From Nocardia abscessus (GTDB taxonomy: Bacteria; Actinomycetota; Actinomycetes; Mycobacteriales; Mycobacteriaceae), in NCBI RefSeq assembly GCF_015477775.1, contig NZ_JADLQO010000002.1, forward strand, positions 682,001 through 746,000: a stretch of 64,000 nucleotides of DNA. Reading direction: 5' to 3'. Within the stretch, counting starts at the first letter, position 1; each line of letters starts with the position of its first letter. This document shows positions 10,038 through 19,961 of this stretch, in pieces. The notes beneath the pieces were generated by a model. That model did no database searches and had not been told where the DNA came from. It was given only the letters and a program-made list of their open reading frames with translations. The position numbers and the translations under genes are program-made.

Positions 10038-11147
10038 TCAGTTCTCCGCGGCCAATTGCCCGCAGGCGGCCGCGATCTCCTGACCGCGGGTGTCGCGGAC
10101 CGTGCAGGGCACGCCCTGGGCGTTGACGCGGCGGACGAACTCCTGCTCGACCGGCTTGGGGCTGGCGTCCCATTTGGAGCCGGGGGTGGGGTTCAGCGGG
10201 ATGACGTTGACGTGCACGCGGGAGCCGAGCGCCTTGTGCAGCTTCTCGCCGAGCATGTCGGCGCGCCACGGGTGGTCGTTGATGTCACGGATGAGCGCGT
10301 ACTCGACCGAGACGCGGCGACCGGTCTTGTCGGCGTAGTAGCGCGCCGCGTCGAGCACTTCGGCGACCGGCCAGCGATTGTTGACCGGGACCAAGGTGTC
10401 GCGCAGTTCGTCGTCGGGCGTGTGCAGCGAGACGGCGAGCGTGACCGACAGTCCCTCATCGGCCAGCTTGCGGATGGCGGGAGCGAGCCCGACGGTCGAG
10501 ACGACGACATTGCGCTGGGAGATGCCGAGTCCGTCCGGTGCAGGCGAGGTGATCCGGCGGACCGCGGCGACCACCCGCTTGTAGTTGGCCAGCGGCTCGC
10601 CCATACCCATGAAGACGATGTTGGACAGCCTGCCCGGCCCGCCGGCAACTTCCCCGTCCCGCAGCGCGGCGGCCGCGGCGCGCACCTGGTCGACGATCTC
10701 GGCGGTGGACAGGTTGCGGTTCAGCCCGCCCTGACCGGTGGCGCAGAACGGGCACGCCATGCCGCAACCGGCCTGACTCGAGATGCACAGCGTCGCTCGG
10801 TCCGGGTAGCGCATGAGGACGCTCTCCAGCAGCGTGCCGTCGCCCGCTCGCCACAGCGTCTTGCGGGTCTCCCCGGCGTCACACGCCACGTGCTTGACGA
10901 CGCTGATCAGCGGTGGGAAAAGCGCGTCGCCGATCTTCTCCCGCACGGCGGCGGGCAGATCCGTCATCTGCGCGGGGTCGGCCTGCAGACGCGCGTAGTA
11001 CTGGCGGGCGATCTGATCGGCACGGAACTTCGGCAAACCCAGTTCCTCGACGGCCGCCCGCCTGCCCTCCGCATCGAGGTCGGCGAGATGGCGCGGCGGC
11101 ATGCCGCGACGCGGAGCGTCGAAAACCAGGGGCAGGGAGACGGTCAT
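10038..11147 (-). CDS. rlmN: 23S rRNA (adenine-2503-C2)-methyltransferase RlmN
   Basis: 369 aa from ATG at 11147, with GGAG 6 nt upstream; the longer open frame to 11387 is not supported. The radical-SAM motif CGMACPFC (Cys 128, 132, 135) binds the 4Fe-4S cluster. The enzyme methylates A2503 of 23S rRNA and A37 of some tRNAs. The two further catalytic cysteines of the family fit the late [13 protein letters not shown] and the earlier [10 protein letters not shown] region. It matches Rv2880c in synteny. Confidence 0.96.
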   Translation of the reverse strand: MTVSLPLVFDAPRRGMPPRHLADLDAEGRRAAVEELGLPKFRADQIARQYYARLQADPAQMTDLPAAVREKIGDALFPPLISVVKHVACDAGETRKTLWRAGDGTLLESVLMRYPDRATLCISSQAGCGMACPFCATGQGGLNRNLSTAEIVDQVRAAAAALRDGEVAGGPGRLSNIVFMGMGEPLANYKRVVAAVRRITSPAPDGLGISQRNVVVSTVGLAPAIRKLADEGLSVTLAVSLHTPDDELRDTLVPVNNRWPVAEVLDAARYYADKTGRRVSVEYALIRDINDHPWRADMLGEKLHKALGSRVHVNVIPLNPTPGSKWDASPKPVEQEFVRRVNAQGVPCTVRDTRGQEIAAACGQLAAEN

Positions 11148-11272
11148 AGTTGCTCCATTCTCCCATTCGCGGCAACCACCCCCGCACTCGACCACGTGCG
11201 TGCGGCCCGACATACCCGGTTCGTGGAGGGCAAATGCCTGCGGCGGTGATAGCGGTCGGCCATGATCGAGGT

Positions 11273-11617
11273 ATGTCCACGCATGCCGAACATCCGCCGG
11301 AACCGGATCCGGACCTGTCGCACCGCCAAAGTGCCCCGAGGCCGAGCGCTCCTCCGGCCGTTGTGACCAACAAATCGCTGTCTTCACGCACCGGTTACGC
11401 CTGGAGCGGGCTCGTCACCGGCGTCCTGATCCTGGTCCTGCTGCTGGTCTTCATCCTGCAGAACCTGGAGCAGATCCAAGTGCACTTCTTCTTCTGGGAC
11501 TTCTCGCTGCCGCTCGGCGTCACCGTTCTGCTGTCGGTGATCGGCGGCGCACTCGTCATGGCCTCCGTGGGAGGCGTCCGCATCCTGCAATTGCGCCGCG
11601 CCGCCAAGAAGGTCTGA
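11273..11617 (+). CDS. LapA-domain (DUF1049) membrane protein
   Basis: 114 aa from ATG at 11273, with CGAGG 3-8 nt upstream. The N-terminal 40 residues are Pro/Ser-rich and cytoplasmic, followed by two membrane helices (about 45-65 and 77-100) joined by the typical [20 protein letters not shown] turn of LapA. E. coli LapA works with LapB in control of LPS synthesis; the actinobacterial role is not known. It is convergent with cdsA, 10 bp apart. Confidence 0.85.
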   Translation: MSTHAEHPPEPDPDLSHRQSAPRPSAPPAVVTNKSLSSRTGYAWSGLVTGVLILVLLLVFILQNLEQIQVHFFFWDFSLPLGVTVLLSVIGGALVMASVGGVRILQLRRAAKKV

Positions 11618-11627
11618 CGCGCACGAG

Positions 11628-12638
11628 TCAGATCAGCGTCGAGAGCACCAGCCAGGAGACGAACGCCGAGGGGAGCATGGAGTCGAGGCGGTCCATGATG
11701 CCGCCGTGGCCCGGCAGCAGCGTGCCCATGTCCTTGATCCCGAGTTCGCGCTTGATCTGCGATTCGATCAGATCCCCGCAGGTGGCCACCAGCACCAGGC
11801 CGACGCCGAGCACGACGCCGATCATCGAGTTGGCCTCCAGCAGGAGCGTCACCGTGAGCAGGCCGCCGATCACGCTGAACACCAGCGAGCCGCAGAAACC
11901 CTCCCACGACTTCTTCGGGCTGATCGAGGGCACCATCGGATGCTTGCCGAACAGCACGCCCGCCACGTAACCGCCGACGTCGGAGCAGACCACCAGGATC
12001 ATGAAGGTGAGCACCCGCAGGTTGCCGTCCGGCTCGAGCAGCAGCAGCGTGGCGAACGAAGCGAGCAGTGGGATCCAGGCCAGCGTGAACACCGTGATGG
12101 CGGTGTCGCGCAAGAAGTTTCGCGGCGCTGTCTGCAAGCCGTGATCGAACAGCCGCCACACCATGCAGATCAGCGTGGTGGCGGCGAACGCGCCCGCGAC
12201 GCCGCTGGCGCCATAGGGCCAGCCGAGCCAGAACACCGCCTGACCGCCGACTATCAGCGGAACGCGCGGTACGAGCACATCGGCTTCGCGCAGCCGCTTG
12301 GCGACCTCCCAGGTGGCCACGCCGACACCGGCCGCCGCGACGCCGATGAATACTTTCGGCACGAACAGCAGGATCGCGATCAGCGAAAGGCCGAGTCCGA
12401 AGCCGACGGTCAGCGCGGCGGGAAGATTGCGGCCCGCGCGCGAACCGCTCGAAGCGGGAGCGGTGTGGCCGGCCGCGGCATCTTGTCCGGACGGCGCGGG
12501 GCTGCTTAACGGTTCATGACCGGACGCACCAGCATCGTGCGCGCGCTCCTGCCTCGCATCGGCTGTCCCGTTCACCGGCGGCTCCTCTGCCGCACCGGTC
12601 GCGGCGGCGTTCTCGGCCACGATTGTCCCGTCGCTCAA
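11628..12638 (-). CDS. cdsA: Phosphatidate cytidylyltransferase
   Basis: 336 aa. After a disordered 70-residue N-terminus come about eight membrane helices and the CdsA signature near the C-terminus (KRELGIKDMGTLLPGHGGIM, then DRLDS). The enzyme makes CDP-diacylglycerol from phosphatidic acid and CTP and feeds all phospholipid and PIM synthesis. The first possible start is a TTG at 12638; a downstream GTG near residue 22 is an alternative. It follows frr and pyrH on the same strand, as Rv2881c follows Rv2882c. Confidence 0.94.
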   Translation of the reverse strand: MSDGTIVAENAAATGAAEEPPVNGTADARQERAHDAGASGHEPLSSPAPSGQDAAAGHTAPASSGSRAGRNLPAALTVGFGLGLSLIAILLFVPKVFIGVAAAGVGVATWEVAKRLREADVLVPRVPLIVGGQAVFWLGWPYGASGVAGAFAATTLICMVWRLFDHGLQTAPRNFLRDTAITVFTLAWIPLLASFATLLLLEPDGNLRVLTFMILVVCSDVGGYVAGVLFGKHPMVPSISPKKSWEGFCGSLVFSVIGGLLTVTLLLEANSMIGVVLGVGLVLVATCGDLIESQIKRELGIKDMGTLLPGHGGIMDRLDSMLPSAFVSWLVLSTLI

Positions 12639-12749
12639 CTCGTCGTTCCGTTCGTCCCCCGCCCGGGCGGGCCCTCCGCTGAATCTCCGGCGGCACTCGC
12701 GACGGCCTGGGCCTCCTCCGGGCCCACCCCGCCTGCCGACCGATCCGCG

Positions 12750-13307
12750 TCAGACCTCGAGCAGTTCGGCTTCCTTGTGCTTGACCAGTTCGTCGACTTG
12801 GCCGACGTACTTGGCAGTGGTCTTGTCGAGCTCCTTCTCGGCGCGCCCGACCTCGTCCTCCCCCGCCTCGCCCTCCTTCTGGATACGCGACAGTTCGTCC
12901 ATCGCCTTGCGACGGACATTGCGAATGGCGACCTTGGCGTCCTCGCCCTTGCCCCTCGCCTGCTTGGCGAGTTCCCGGCGGCGCTCCTCGGTCAGCTGGG
13001 GCACCGAGATCCGGATGATGTCGCCGTTGTTGGTGGGGTTGACGCCGAGATCCGAGTTGCGGATCGCGGTTTCGATCGCCCCGAGCTGGCCCGCCTCGTA
13101 CGGCTTGATCACGACCATGCGCGGCTCCGGCACCGTGATGCTGGACATCTGGGTGATCGGGGTCGGCGAGCCGTAGTAGTCGACGACGACCCGGGAGAAC
13201 ATACCCGGATTCGCCCGACCGGTACGAATGGTTCCGAGATCGTCCTTCGCCACCGAGACGGCCTTCTCCATCTTCTCCTCGGCGTCGAAGAGCGCTTCTT
13301 CAATCAC
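12750..13307 (-). CDS. frr: Ribosome recycling factor
   Basis: 185 aa from GTG at 13307. GGAGGA lies 7 nt upstream of this GTG and forms part of the frame that would begin at 13322, so the shorter start ([12 protein letters not shown], matching mycobacterial [12 protein letters not shown]) is preferred. The sequence is a full RRF with the conserved RTGRANP and the long two-helix C-terminal arm. It splits post-termination ribosomes together with EF-G. Confidence 0.96.
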   Translation of the reverse strand: MIEEALFDAEEKMEKAVSVAKDDLGTIRTGRANPGMFSRVVVDYYGSPTPITQMSSITVPEPRMVVIKPYEAGQLGAIETAIRNSDLGVNPTNNGDIIRISVPQLTEERRRELAKQARGKGEDAKVAIRNVRRKAMDELSRIQKEGEAGEDEVGRAEKELDKTTAKYVGQVDELVKHKEAELLEV

Positions 13308-13357
13308 GACCGTTTCCTCCACAGCGTCGTCATGTCATGATCCGCGGTCTGCGGGTA

Positions 13358-14086
13358 TCAGGACCGAACCAGTGTGCCGATCTTCTCACCGGCGACCGCG
13401 CGGGCGATATTGCCCTTGGTCAACAAATTGAACACCAGAATCGGCATCTGGTTGTCCATGCACAAGCTGAAGGCGGTCGCGTCGGCGACCTTGAGGTCGC
13501 GCTCGATGACCTCTTTGTGGGTGATCTCGGAGTACATGGTGGCGGTCTCGTCGACGCGCGGGTCGGCGGTGAACACCCCGTCGACCGCCTTGGCCATCAG
13601 CACCACGTCCGCGCCGATCTCCAGCGCGCGCTGGGCGGCGGTGGTGTCGGTGGAGAAGTAGGGCATGCCCATGCCCGCTCCGAAGATGACCACGCGGCCC
13701 TTCTCCAGATGCCGCTTGGCGCGCAGCGGGAGGTAGGGCTCGGCCACCTGGCCCATCGTGATCGCGGTCTGCACCCGGGTGTCCACGCCCTGCTGCTGCA
13801 GGAAGTCTTGCAGCGCAAGGCTGTTCATCACCGTGCCGAGCATGCCCATGTAGTCGCTGCGGGCGCGTTCCATGCCGCGTTCCTCGAGCTCGGCGCCGCG
13901 GAAGAAGTTCCCGCCGCCGATCACCACGGCCACCTGGACGCCGGTCGCGACCACCTCGGCGATCTGCTCGGCGACCGTCTGCACGACATCCGGGTCGAGA
14001 CCGACCTTGCCTCCGCCGAACATCTCGCCGCCGAGTTTCAGCAGTACCCGGCGATATCCTGGGCGATCGGTCCCCGGGTCCGTCAT
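13358..14086 (-). CDS. pyrH: UMP kinase
   Basis: 242 aa amino-acid-kinase fold. The N-terminal [10 protein letters not shown] and [14 protein letters not shown] phosphate-binding glycine loops and the [11 protein letters not shown] end are intact. The bacterial hexameric enzyme phosphorylates UMP and is regulated by GTP and UTP. It lies upstream of frr and cdsA on the same strand, the conserved pyrH-frr-cdsA order. Confidence 0.97.
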   Translation of the reverse strand: MTDPGTDRPGYRRVLLKLGGEMFGGGKVGLDPDVVQTVAEQIAEVVATGVQVAVVIGGGNFFRGAELEERGMERARSDYMGMLGTVMNSLALQDFLQQQGVDTRVQTAITMGQVAEPYLPLRAKRHLEKGRVVIFGAGMGMPYFSTDTTAAQRALEIGADVVLMAKAVDGVFTADPRVDETATMYSEITHKEVIERDLKVADATAFSLCMDNQMPILVFNLLTKGNIARAVAGEKIGTLVRS

Positions 14087-14217
14087 GGGTCTCCAGTCTC
14101 CTTAGGCGAGGGATTGTCGTTCTTCCGGCGATTCGGTGCGCACGGCAGGCGCCCGTGACGTAGAGCTAAGGGCAGAGCGGCATCTATCCTGCCCTATTCG
14201 GTTCGAGCGGCAGCAGA

Positions 14218-14260
14218 AGGCCCCCCGTCAACCGGCGTTCGTTCGGTCGGCGGGGGGCCT
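14218..14260 (-). terminator. terminator of the rpsB-tsf operon
   Basis: Perfect 10-bp inverted repeat AGGCCCCCCG (14218-14227) and CGGGGGGCCT (14251-14260) with a 23-nt loop that can pair further. It lies 22 bp after the tsf stop on the minus strand and separates tsf from pyrH. Confidence 0.8.
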
Positions 14261-14281
14261 GCACACTGGGAGTGCGGCGAC

Positions 14282-15106
14282 TCAGTTCGCGCCGACCTCG
14301 AAGCGGGCGAAGCGAGTGACGGTGACACCGGCCTCGTCCAGCAGTGCCTTGACGGTCTTCTTCGAATCGGTGACCGACGACTGCTCCAGCAGCACGACGT
14401 CCTTGAAGAAGCCGTTGACGCGGCCCTCGGTGATCTTCGGCAGCGCGGCCTCGGGCTTGCCCTCCTCGCGAGCGGTCTGCTCGGCGATGCGGCGCTCGTT
14501 CTCCACGATGTCGGCCGGAACCTCGTCGCGGGTCACGTACTTGGCCTTGAGCGCGGCGACCTGCATGGCGGCGGCGCGGGCGGCCTCGGCCGCGGCGTCG
14601 CCCTCACCGGTGTACTCGACCAGCACGCCGACGGCGGGCGGCAGGTCCGAGGCACGCTTGTGCAGGTAGGTGGCGACCGGGCCGTTCAGCGAGATGACGC
14701 GACGCAGCTCGAGCTTCTCGCCGATCTTCGCGGCGAGCGCCTGCACGGCCTCGTCGACGGTCTTGCCGCCGAGGTCCAGCGCCTTCAGCGACTCCAGGTC
14801 ACCGGGCTTGGCGGTCGCCGCCGCGGCGACGACCTGCTCGGCGAGCTGCTGGAACTCCGCGTTCTTCGCGACGAAGTCGGTCTCGGAGTTGATCTCGACC
14901 ATGACGCCGTCCTTGGCGGCGACCAGGCCTTCGGCGGTGGTCCGCTCGGCACGCTTGCCGACGTCCTTCGCGCCCTTGATGCGCAGCAGCTCGACGGCCT
15001 TGTCGAAGTCACCGTCGGTCTCGGCCAGCGCGTTCTTGCAGTCCATCATGCCGGAGCCGGTCAGCTCCCGGAGCCGCTTCACATCGGCAGCGGTGTAGTT
15101 CGCCAT
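14282..15106 (-). CDS. tsf: Elongation factor Ts
   Basis: 274 aa from ATG at 15106 ([20 protein letters not shown]). The N-terminal UBA-like region with MDCKNALAE, the core with [13 protein letters not shown] and the dimerisation region are all present. EF-Ts exchanges GDP for GTP on EF-Tu. It is downstream of rpsB as in most bacteria, with a strong hairpin in the spacer. Confidence 0.97.
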   Translation of the reverse strand: MANYTAADVKRLRELTGSGMMDCKNALAETDGDFDKAVELLRIKGAKDVGKRAERTTAEGLVAAKDGVMVEINSETDFVAKNAEFQQLAEQVVAAAATAKPGDLESLKALDLGGKTVDEAVQALAAKIGEKLELRRVISLNGPVATYLHKRASDLPPAVGVLVEYTGEGDAAAEAARAAAMQVAALKAKYVTRDEVPADIVENERRIAEQTAREEGKPEAALPKITEGRVNGFFKDVVLLEQSSVTDSKKTVKALLDEAGVTVTRFARFEVGAN

Positions 15107-15145
15107 TATCGGCGAGCCTCCTTCGGAGAAGTGTGGGTGTTGGCA

Positions 15146-15181
15146 GCGGCGATCACGATGGCACTCGCTCGTGATCGCCGC
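15146..15181 (-). promoter_or_regulatory. hairpin in the rpsB-tsf spacer, likely attenuator
   Basis: Perfect 13-bp inverted repeat (15146-15158 GCGGCGATCACGA and 15169-15181) with a 10-nt loop, 40-75 nt upstream of the tsf start. No T-rich run follows on the minus strand, so partial termination or RNA processing between rpsB and tsf is the likely role. This is inference. Confidence 0.6.
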
Positions 15182-15278
15182 CGAAACAGTGTCCGATCTG
15201 CGGCGTTCGCGGGCCCCTGCGTGGCTACGCAGGCTACCGCCTCCGGGACCGTCGCTCACGCCGCGGGGGTTACGAGTC

Positions 15279-16091
15279 TCAGGCCTCGGCCGAGGTCTCG
15301 GCGGCCTCGGCGCCGGGAGCGGCCTGCGCGAGCAGCTCCTGCTCCCACTCGGCCAGCGGCTCGCCCGCGCCCGCTTCCGGCTTCTCGTCGCCCGAGGCCA
15401 CACCGGCCCGCGCCTGCACACCCTCGGCCACCGCGGAGGCGACGACCTTGGTCAGCAGGGCGGCGGAGCGGATCGCGTCGTCGTTGCCCGGGATCGGGTA
15501 GTCGACCAGGTCGGGGTCGCAGTTGGTGTCCAGGATCGCGATGACCGGGATGTTCAGCTTGCGCGCCTCGCCGACGGCGATGTGCTCCTTGTTGGTGTCG
15601 ACGACCCAGATGGCCGAGGGCACCTTCTGCATGTCGCGGATACCGCCGAGGGTGCGCTCCAGCTTGTTCATCTCACGCGTCAGCATGAGGATTTCCTTCT
15701 TGGTGCGACCCTCGAAGCCACCGGTCTGCTCCATGGCCTCGAGCTCCTTGAGGCGCTGCAGGCGCTTGTGCACGGTGGAGAAGTTGGTGAGCATGCCACC
15801 CAGCCAGCGCTGGTTGACGTACGGCATCCCGACGCGCGTCGCCTCGGCCGCGATCGACTCCTGGGCCTGCTTCTTGGTGCCGACGAAGAGAACGGTGCCA
15901 CCGTGGGCGACGGTCTCCTTGACGAACTCGTAGGCCTTGTCGATGTAGGTCAGCGTCTGCTGCAGGTCGATGATGTAGATGCCGTTGCGGTCGGTGAAGA
16001 TGAACCGCTTCATCTTCGGGTTCCAGCGCCGGGTCTGGTGTCCGAAGTGCGCGCCGCTGTCGAGCAGCTGCTTCATGGTTACGACAGCCAT
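15279..16091 (-). CDS. rpsB: 30S ribosomal protein S2
   Basis: 270 aa from ATG at 16091 ([19 protein letters not shown]). The [20 protein letters not shown] and [20 protein letters not shown] signatures of S2 are intact. The C-terminus carries an acidic Ala/Glu-rich tail (about 45 residues) like those of other actinobacteria. It is first in the rpsB-tsf operon. Confidence 0.97.
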   Translation of the reverse strand: MAVVTMKQLLDSGAHFGHQTRRWNPKMKRFIFTDRNGIYIIDLQQTLTYIDKAYEFVKETVAHGGTVLFVGTKKQAQESIAAEATRVGMPYVNQRWLGGMLTNFSTVHKRLQRLKELEAMEQTGGFEGRTKKEILMLTREMNKLERTLGGIRDMQKVPSAIWVVDTNKEHIAVGEARKLNIPVIAILDTNCDPDLVDYPIPGNDDAIRSAALLTKVVASAVAEGVQARAGVASGDEKPEAGAGEPLAEWEQELLAQAAPGAEAAETSAEA

Positions 16092-16470
16092 AGCTCCCGT
16101 ATCTCTCTTTCGTTGCCGGTTGACGCAGCGAATCGGCGATCCGCTGCCCTGGCGCCGCCGAATCGTCGGACCCGACCACGAAGGTGGGGACCAGCCGACG
16201 ATTCCCTGTTCCGAACACGCTGCCGCGAACCCAAAGATCTCGAGTTCGATTCGAACAGCGCCGCTATGAACAAGCACGGGTGGCGCGCGAAGTCGGTCCA
16301 TGCAGGCACAGACCGCTCGCTCAGTTTACGGCCTTCGGGCACGCAGACCTAAATCGGTTCGATCGGAAACCTTTGACCAGGCGGAACGGCGACTCTTCAC
16401 AGGCGAGGAGGTTATCCACATTCCGCGGATCGAGCCGTCGGCGGCGCCGGAAACGCAGGAGGGTGGAGGC
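16092..16470. other. intergenic region between rpsB and a divergent secreted-protein gene
   Basis: 379 bp with no convincing gene. It holds the rpsB leader hairpin and must contain the divergent promoters for rpsB and for the small secreted protein at 16471. Open frames here lack coding character. Confidence 0.6.
16160..16204 (-). promoter_or_regulatory. rpsB leader hairpin
   Basis: A perfect 10-bp inverted repeat, GAATCGTCGG (16160-16169) and CCGACGATTC (16195-16204), lies 69-113 nt upstream of the rpsB ATG, in the likely 5' leader. The 25-nt loop is purine and pyrimidine mixed. Ribosomal-protein leaders often hold autoregulatory structures; that role here is inference. Confidence 0.45.
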
Positions 16471-16743
16471 ATGAAACCGATCTCTACGACGATGACCTTC
16501 CTCGTTCCGCTGCTGTTCGTGCTCGGGGTCGTTGCCGCACCCCCGGTCGGGGCCGAGACGCCCGCCGCGAAACCTGCGCCCGGGGCGTGCACAGGGTCCG
16601 CTTGCCTGCCGTCTCTGTCTCAACTGCTCCGGCGAGCGCCGCTGCGGCAATCCGGTCTCGACGCCGGTGAACACCGAGAGGAAACGGGCCCCTCCTCCAG
16701 TGCCGACCTGTGCACACCGCCCGTGCCCCTGTGCGGGTCGTAG
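16471..16743 (+). CDS. Small secreted protein, unknown function
   Basis: 90 aa from ATG at 16471, with a run of GGAGGGTGGAGG immediately upstream. A signal peptide of about 28 residues ends in VGA. The mature part has two pairs of cysteines (GACTGSACLP and DLCTPPVPLCGS) that may form two disulfides. I do not recognise a family. It ends 35 bp before the M23 peptidase start and may be co-transcribed with it. Confidence 0.6.
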   Translation: MKPISTTMTFLVPLLFVLGVVAAPPVGAETPAAKPAPGACTGSACLPSLSQLLRRAPLRQSGLDAGEHREETGPSSSADLCTPPVPLCGS

Positions 16744-16778
16744 TCGGACTTCCGGCACGCACAACCGGTTCGTATCCC

Positions 16779-17366
16779 ATGCGGCAGCGTCGGCGTCTCT
16801 TCTCGGTGCTGGGTCTCGGCATCGCCGCACTCGTCACGATGGAGCCGACGGCGACTGCTGCACCCGATGCGCGGTTCGGCTGGCCGCTGCAACCGCGCCC
16901 CGCGGTGGTCCGGCGCTTCGACAAACCCGCGCAGAACTGGCTGCCGGGACATCGTGGGGTCGATCTGGCCGGGGCGGAGGGGCAAGCCGTGCTGGCAGCG
17001 GGCGAGGGGCTCGTCGTGTTCGCCGGAACCGTGGCCGGCAAACCGGTCGTGTCCATCGATCACCCCGGCGGGGTGCGCACCACCTACGAACCCGTTCGAG
17101 CCGACGTGCCCGTGGGCAGGCGGGTCGGGCGCGGCACCCGAATCGGCACACTCGAGGCCGGACATCCCGGATGCGCGACGACATGCCTGCACTGGGGAGC
17201 CCGCGCCGAAGGCGGAGGCCGACGCGTCCGTGAGTACCTCGACCCCCTCGGGCTCCTTCAGCTCACTCCCCTGCGCCTCAAACCGGTGGCTCCTGAGAGC
17301 CCGACCAGGAGAAGCGCCGTAGCTGGTTCGCGCCTCGGTTCAGGTCTTGGTGGATGGCCTCAGTGA
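16779..17366 (+). CDS. Secreted M23 (LytM-type) metallopeptidase
   Basis: 195 aa from ATG at 16779. A basic start and hydrophobic stretch give a signal peptide ending near TATAAPD. The zinc-site motifs are HRGVD (His58, Asp62) and a late CLHWG (His138), a typical peptidase M23 set. M23 enzymes cut peptidoglycan cross-links or work as EnvC-like amidase activators; with HxxxD and HW present, activity is plausible. It matches Rv2891 next to rpsB in M. tuberculosis. Upstream GTG starts exist but extend into the preceding gene. Confidence 0.85.
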   Translation: MRQRRRLFSVLGLGIAALVTMEPTATAAPDARFGWPLQPRPAVVRRFDKPAQNWLPGHRGVDLAGAEGQAVLAAGEGLVVFAGTVAGKPVVSIDHPGGVRTTYEPVRADVPVGRRVGRGTRIGTLEAGHPGCATTCLHWGARAEGGGRRVREYLDPLGLLQLTPLRLKPVAPESPTRRSAVAGSRLGSGLGGWPQ

Positions 17367-17430
17367 TCGGCCCCGGCGTGTCGGCAGCGCGCGGTGGCGG
17401 GAGCGTGCGGAGCGGGGCGAAGATCGGGGC

Positions 17431-17940
17431 ATGGAGGATGGGCAGTCGTTCACGTATTCCGAAATCGGCGCGACACGAGGTGCGCTACCGGAGGGGTATC
17501 ACGGGTTTCGGCTGCGGCGGCCGATCGGGCAGGGTCGCGCGCTGTTCGAGCGCGCGGGTGCGGAGATCTCGGCCTACCGAGTGCAGAAGGGCACCGGGAT
17601 CTTCCGAGCAGCCGACACTCCGACGGCCGAACCCGGCACAACCATCACGGTGCGGCTCGGTTTCGGGCCGTTAGGAATCACCGCACCGTGCCGGGTGGTG
17701 TACGTCCTCGACGAACCCGACCGACGGGGTTTCGCGTACGGAACCCTGCCCGGACATCCGGCGTCCGGGGAGGAACTGTTCGCCGTCGAGTACGACCCCG
17801 CCGACGACGCGGTCTACGGGCTGATCGTCGCGTTCTCCCGCCCCGCCACTTGGTACACCCGGCTCGGCGGACCCGTGGTGCGGCTGGTCCAGCGTTTCGT
17901 GGCGGGCAGATACATCGCGGCGTTGCCGACATCTGCCTGA
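17431..17940 (+). CDS. DUF1990 family protein
   Basis: 169 aa from ATG at 17431. Family-typical segments include LPEGYHGFRLRRPIGQG, AYRVQKGTGIF and YGTLPGHPASGEELF. The fold is START/SRPBCC-like by family knowledge and suggests binding of a hydrophobic ligand. Function is unknown. It is convergent with the alkylsulfatase gene. Confidence 0.8.
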   Translation: MEDGQSFTYSEIGATRGALPEGYHGFRLRRPIGQGRALFERAGAEISAYRVQKGTGIFRAADTPTAEPGTTITVRLGFGPLGITAPCRVVYVLDEPDRRGFAYGTLPGHPASGEELFAVEYDPADDAVYGLIVAFSRPATWYTRLGGPVVRLVQRFVAGRYIAALPTSA

Positions 17941-18012
17941 CGGCCGACGGCACGCGGCGTGCACCCGCGAAATCGCGCCACGCGGTATCACGGCGCGATC
18001 CGGCCGCAGGGC

Positions 18013-19914
18013 CTACGGTGTGACGATCGCGAAATCGGGGTCCGGGGCGTCGAAGATGTCCACCAGTTCGGCGAGCTTGGTGACGTCTCCCTCGATGACG
18101 ATGTCGCCCGCGGCCGCCGCGACGCCGAAGTCGTCGCCGGCCAGCAGCACCCGGATCAGCGTGGACTTGACCAGGGTGAACGTGGCGTCGGGTTGCGGCA
18201 GGCGCATGCCGGGGGCGACATCGAAGTGGGTGAGACGGCCGTTGCGCAGTTCGAGCCGGTGGGTGCGGTCCAGGTCGGTGAGGATCCAGTCGGTCGCGAG
18301 CCGGTGGTCCCACGCTTTGGGGCCGTCGACGCGCAACGCCAGAGCGTCGAAGATCTGATCGATGCTCAGTGCGGCGACCATGGTCGGCGATTCGCTCTTG
18401 GTCGGTGTGCCGAACGAGCCGTAGCGCAGCTCGTAGGCTCCGCTGAGATAGAAGTTGCGCCAGGTCGCGTTCTCCGCGCCGTAGCCGAGTTGCTCGAAGG
18501 TGCTGGCCTGCAATGCTTTCGCGGCATCGTTGTCCGGGTCGGCGAAGATGACGTAGTTGAGCACCTGCGCCACCCAGCGGTAGTCCCCGGCGTCGTAGGA
18601 GACCTGCGCTTTGCGCAGCACTTCGTCGGCCCCACCCATGAATTCCACGTGCCGTCGCGCGGATTCGACCGGCGGGTGTTCCCACAGGTGCGCCGGGTTT
18701 CCGTCGAACCAGCCCATGTAGCGCTGGTAAATGGCCTTGACGTTGTGACTGACCGAACCGTAGTACCCGCGCGCATGCCAGGCCTCCTCGACGGCGGGTG
18801 GGAGCGTCACCAGTTCGGCGATCTCCGCGCCCACGTATCCCTGGTTCAGCAGGCGCACGGTCTGGTCGTGCAGGTATCCGTACAGGTCCCGTTGCAGCGA
18901 GAGGAATTCCACCAGGCGCGCGGTGCCCCAGGTCGGCCAGTGATGCGAGGCGAAGACGACGTCGGATTCGCGGGCGAACATATTGATCGCCTCGGTGAGG
19001 TACTTCGCCCAGACGTGCGCGTCGCGCACCAGGGCGCCACGCAACGTGAGCACATTGTGCAGGGTGTGGGTCGCGTTCTCCGCCATGCACAGCGCGCGGC
19101 GATCCGGGAAATAGAAGTTCATCTCCGCGGGCGCTTCGGTACCGGGCGTGAGCTGGAAGACCATCCGTATTCCGTCGATCGTCACCTCCTGGCCGGTCGC
19201 GGTGATGTCGACGGTCGGGGGAATCAGGGTGACCGTGCCGACCGAGGTGGTCTGACCGAGCCCGGATCCCACCGCGCCGAGCGGACCGCGCGGCAGCACC
19301 GCGCCGTACATGTACCCCGCACGGCGTGCCATCGCGGTGCCCGCGTAGATGTTCTCGGCCACCGCATGTTCCAGGAACCCGGCCGGCGCCAGCACCGGAC
19401 AGCGTCCCTCGGCGACGGCCTCGGTGGTGGTGACTCCGCACGCCCCGCCGAAGTGGTCGATGTGCGAATGCGTGTAGATCAGGCCGGTCACCGGACGGTC
19501 GCCCCGGTGGGCGCGGTAGAGCGCGAGACCGGCCGCCGCCGTCTCGGCCGAGATCAGCGGATCGATCACGAGGACGCCGGTTTCACCTTCGACCAGCGTC
19601 ATATTGGAGATGTCGAAACCGCGAATCTGATAGATGCCGTCGCTGACCTCGAACAACCCCTGTCGCACCGCGAGGCCGGACTGCCGCCAGAGGCTCGGAT
19701 GGACCGAGACCGGGCAGGGTTCCCGCAGGAACGAATAGGAGTCGTTGTCCCACACGACGGCTCCGTCTTCGGAGGTGACCACGCCCGGCACCGGCGCGGC
19801 GATGAATCCGCGCTCGGCGTCGGTCAGATCGGTCGTGTCGGCGAATGGCAGTGCGGCGGCCGCACGCCGGTGTTCCGCGACGATGAAGTCGCTCGGCTCG
19901 CTCGCTGTGCTCAT
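18013..19914 (-). CDS. Alkyl sulfatase (class B, MBL fold; SdsA1/BDS1-like)
   Basis: 633 aa from ATG at 19914 with GGAGG 7 nt upstream. Residues 100-330 are a metallo-beta-lactamase domain with THSHIDHFGG (metal ligands His149, His151, Asp153, His154) and later ENATHTLHN. About 380-500 form the alkylsulfatase dimerisation domain (YMGWFDGNPAHLWEHPP), and about 510-633 an SCP2-like C-terminal domain. The family hydrolyses primary or secondary alkyl sulfates such as SDS to alcohol and sulfate. There is no clear signal peptide. Two DUF202 membrane genes lie just upstream on the same strand. Confidence 0.93.
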   Translation of the reverse strand: MSTASEPSDFIVAEHRRAAAALPFADTTDLTDAERGFIAAPVPGVVTSEDGAVVWDNDSYSFLREPCPVSVHPSLWRQSGLAVRQGLFEVSDGIYQIRGFDISNMTLVEGETGVLVIDPLISAETAAAGLALYRAHRGDRPVTGLIYTHSHIDHFGGACGVTTTEAVAEGRCPVLAPAGFLEHAVAENIYAGTAMARRAGYMYGAVLPRGPLGAVGSGLGQTTSVGTVTLIPPTVDITATGQEVTIDGIRMVFQLTPGTEAPAEMNFYFPDRRALCMAENATHTLHNVLTLRGALVRDAHVWAKYLTEAINMFARESDVVFASHHWPTWGTARLVEFLSLQRDLYGYLHDQTVRLLNQGYVGAEIAELVTLPPAVEEAWHARGYYGSVSHNVKAIYQRYMGWFDGNPAHLWEHPPVESARRHVEFMGGADEVLRKAQVSYDAGDYRWVAQVLNYVIFADPDNDAAKALQASTFEQLGYGAENATWRNFYLSGAYELRYGSFGTPTKSESPTMVAALSIDQIFDALALRVDGPKAWDHRLATDWILTDLDRTHRLELRNGRLTHFDVAPGMRLPQPDATFTLVKSTLIRVLLAGDDFGVAAAAGDIVIEGDVTKLAELVDIFDAPDPDFAIVTP

Positions 19915-19961
19915 TGTCGTCCTCCTGTCGTCTCGACCAACCTTGCTGGGCCGCTGCCGGT

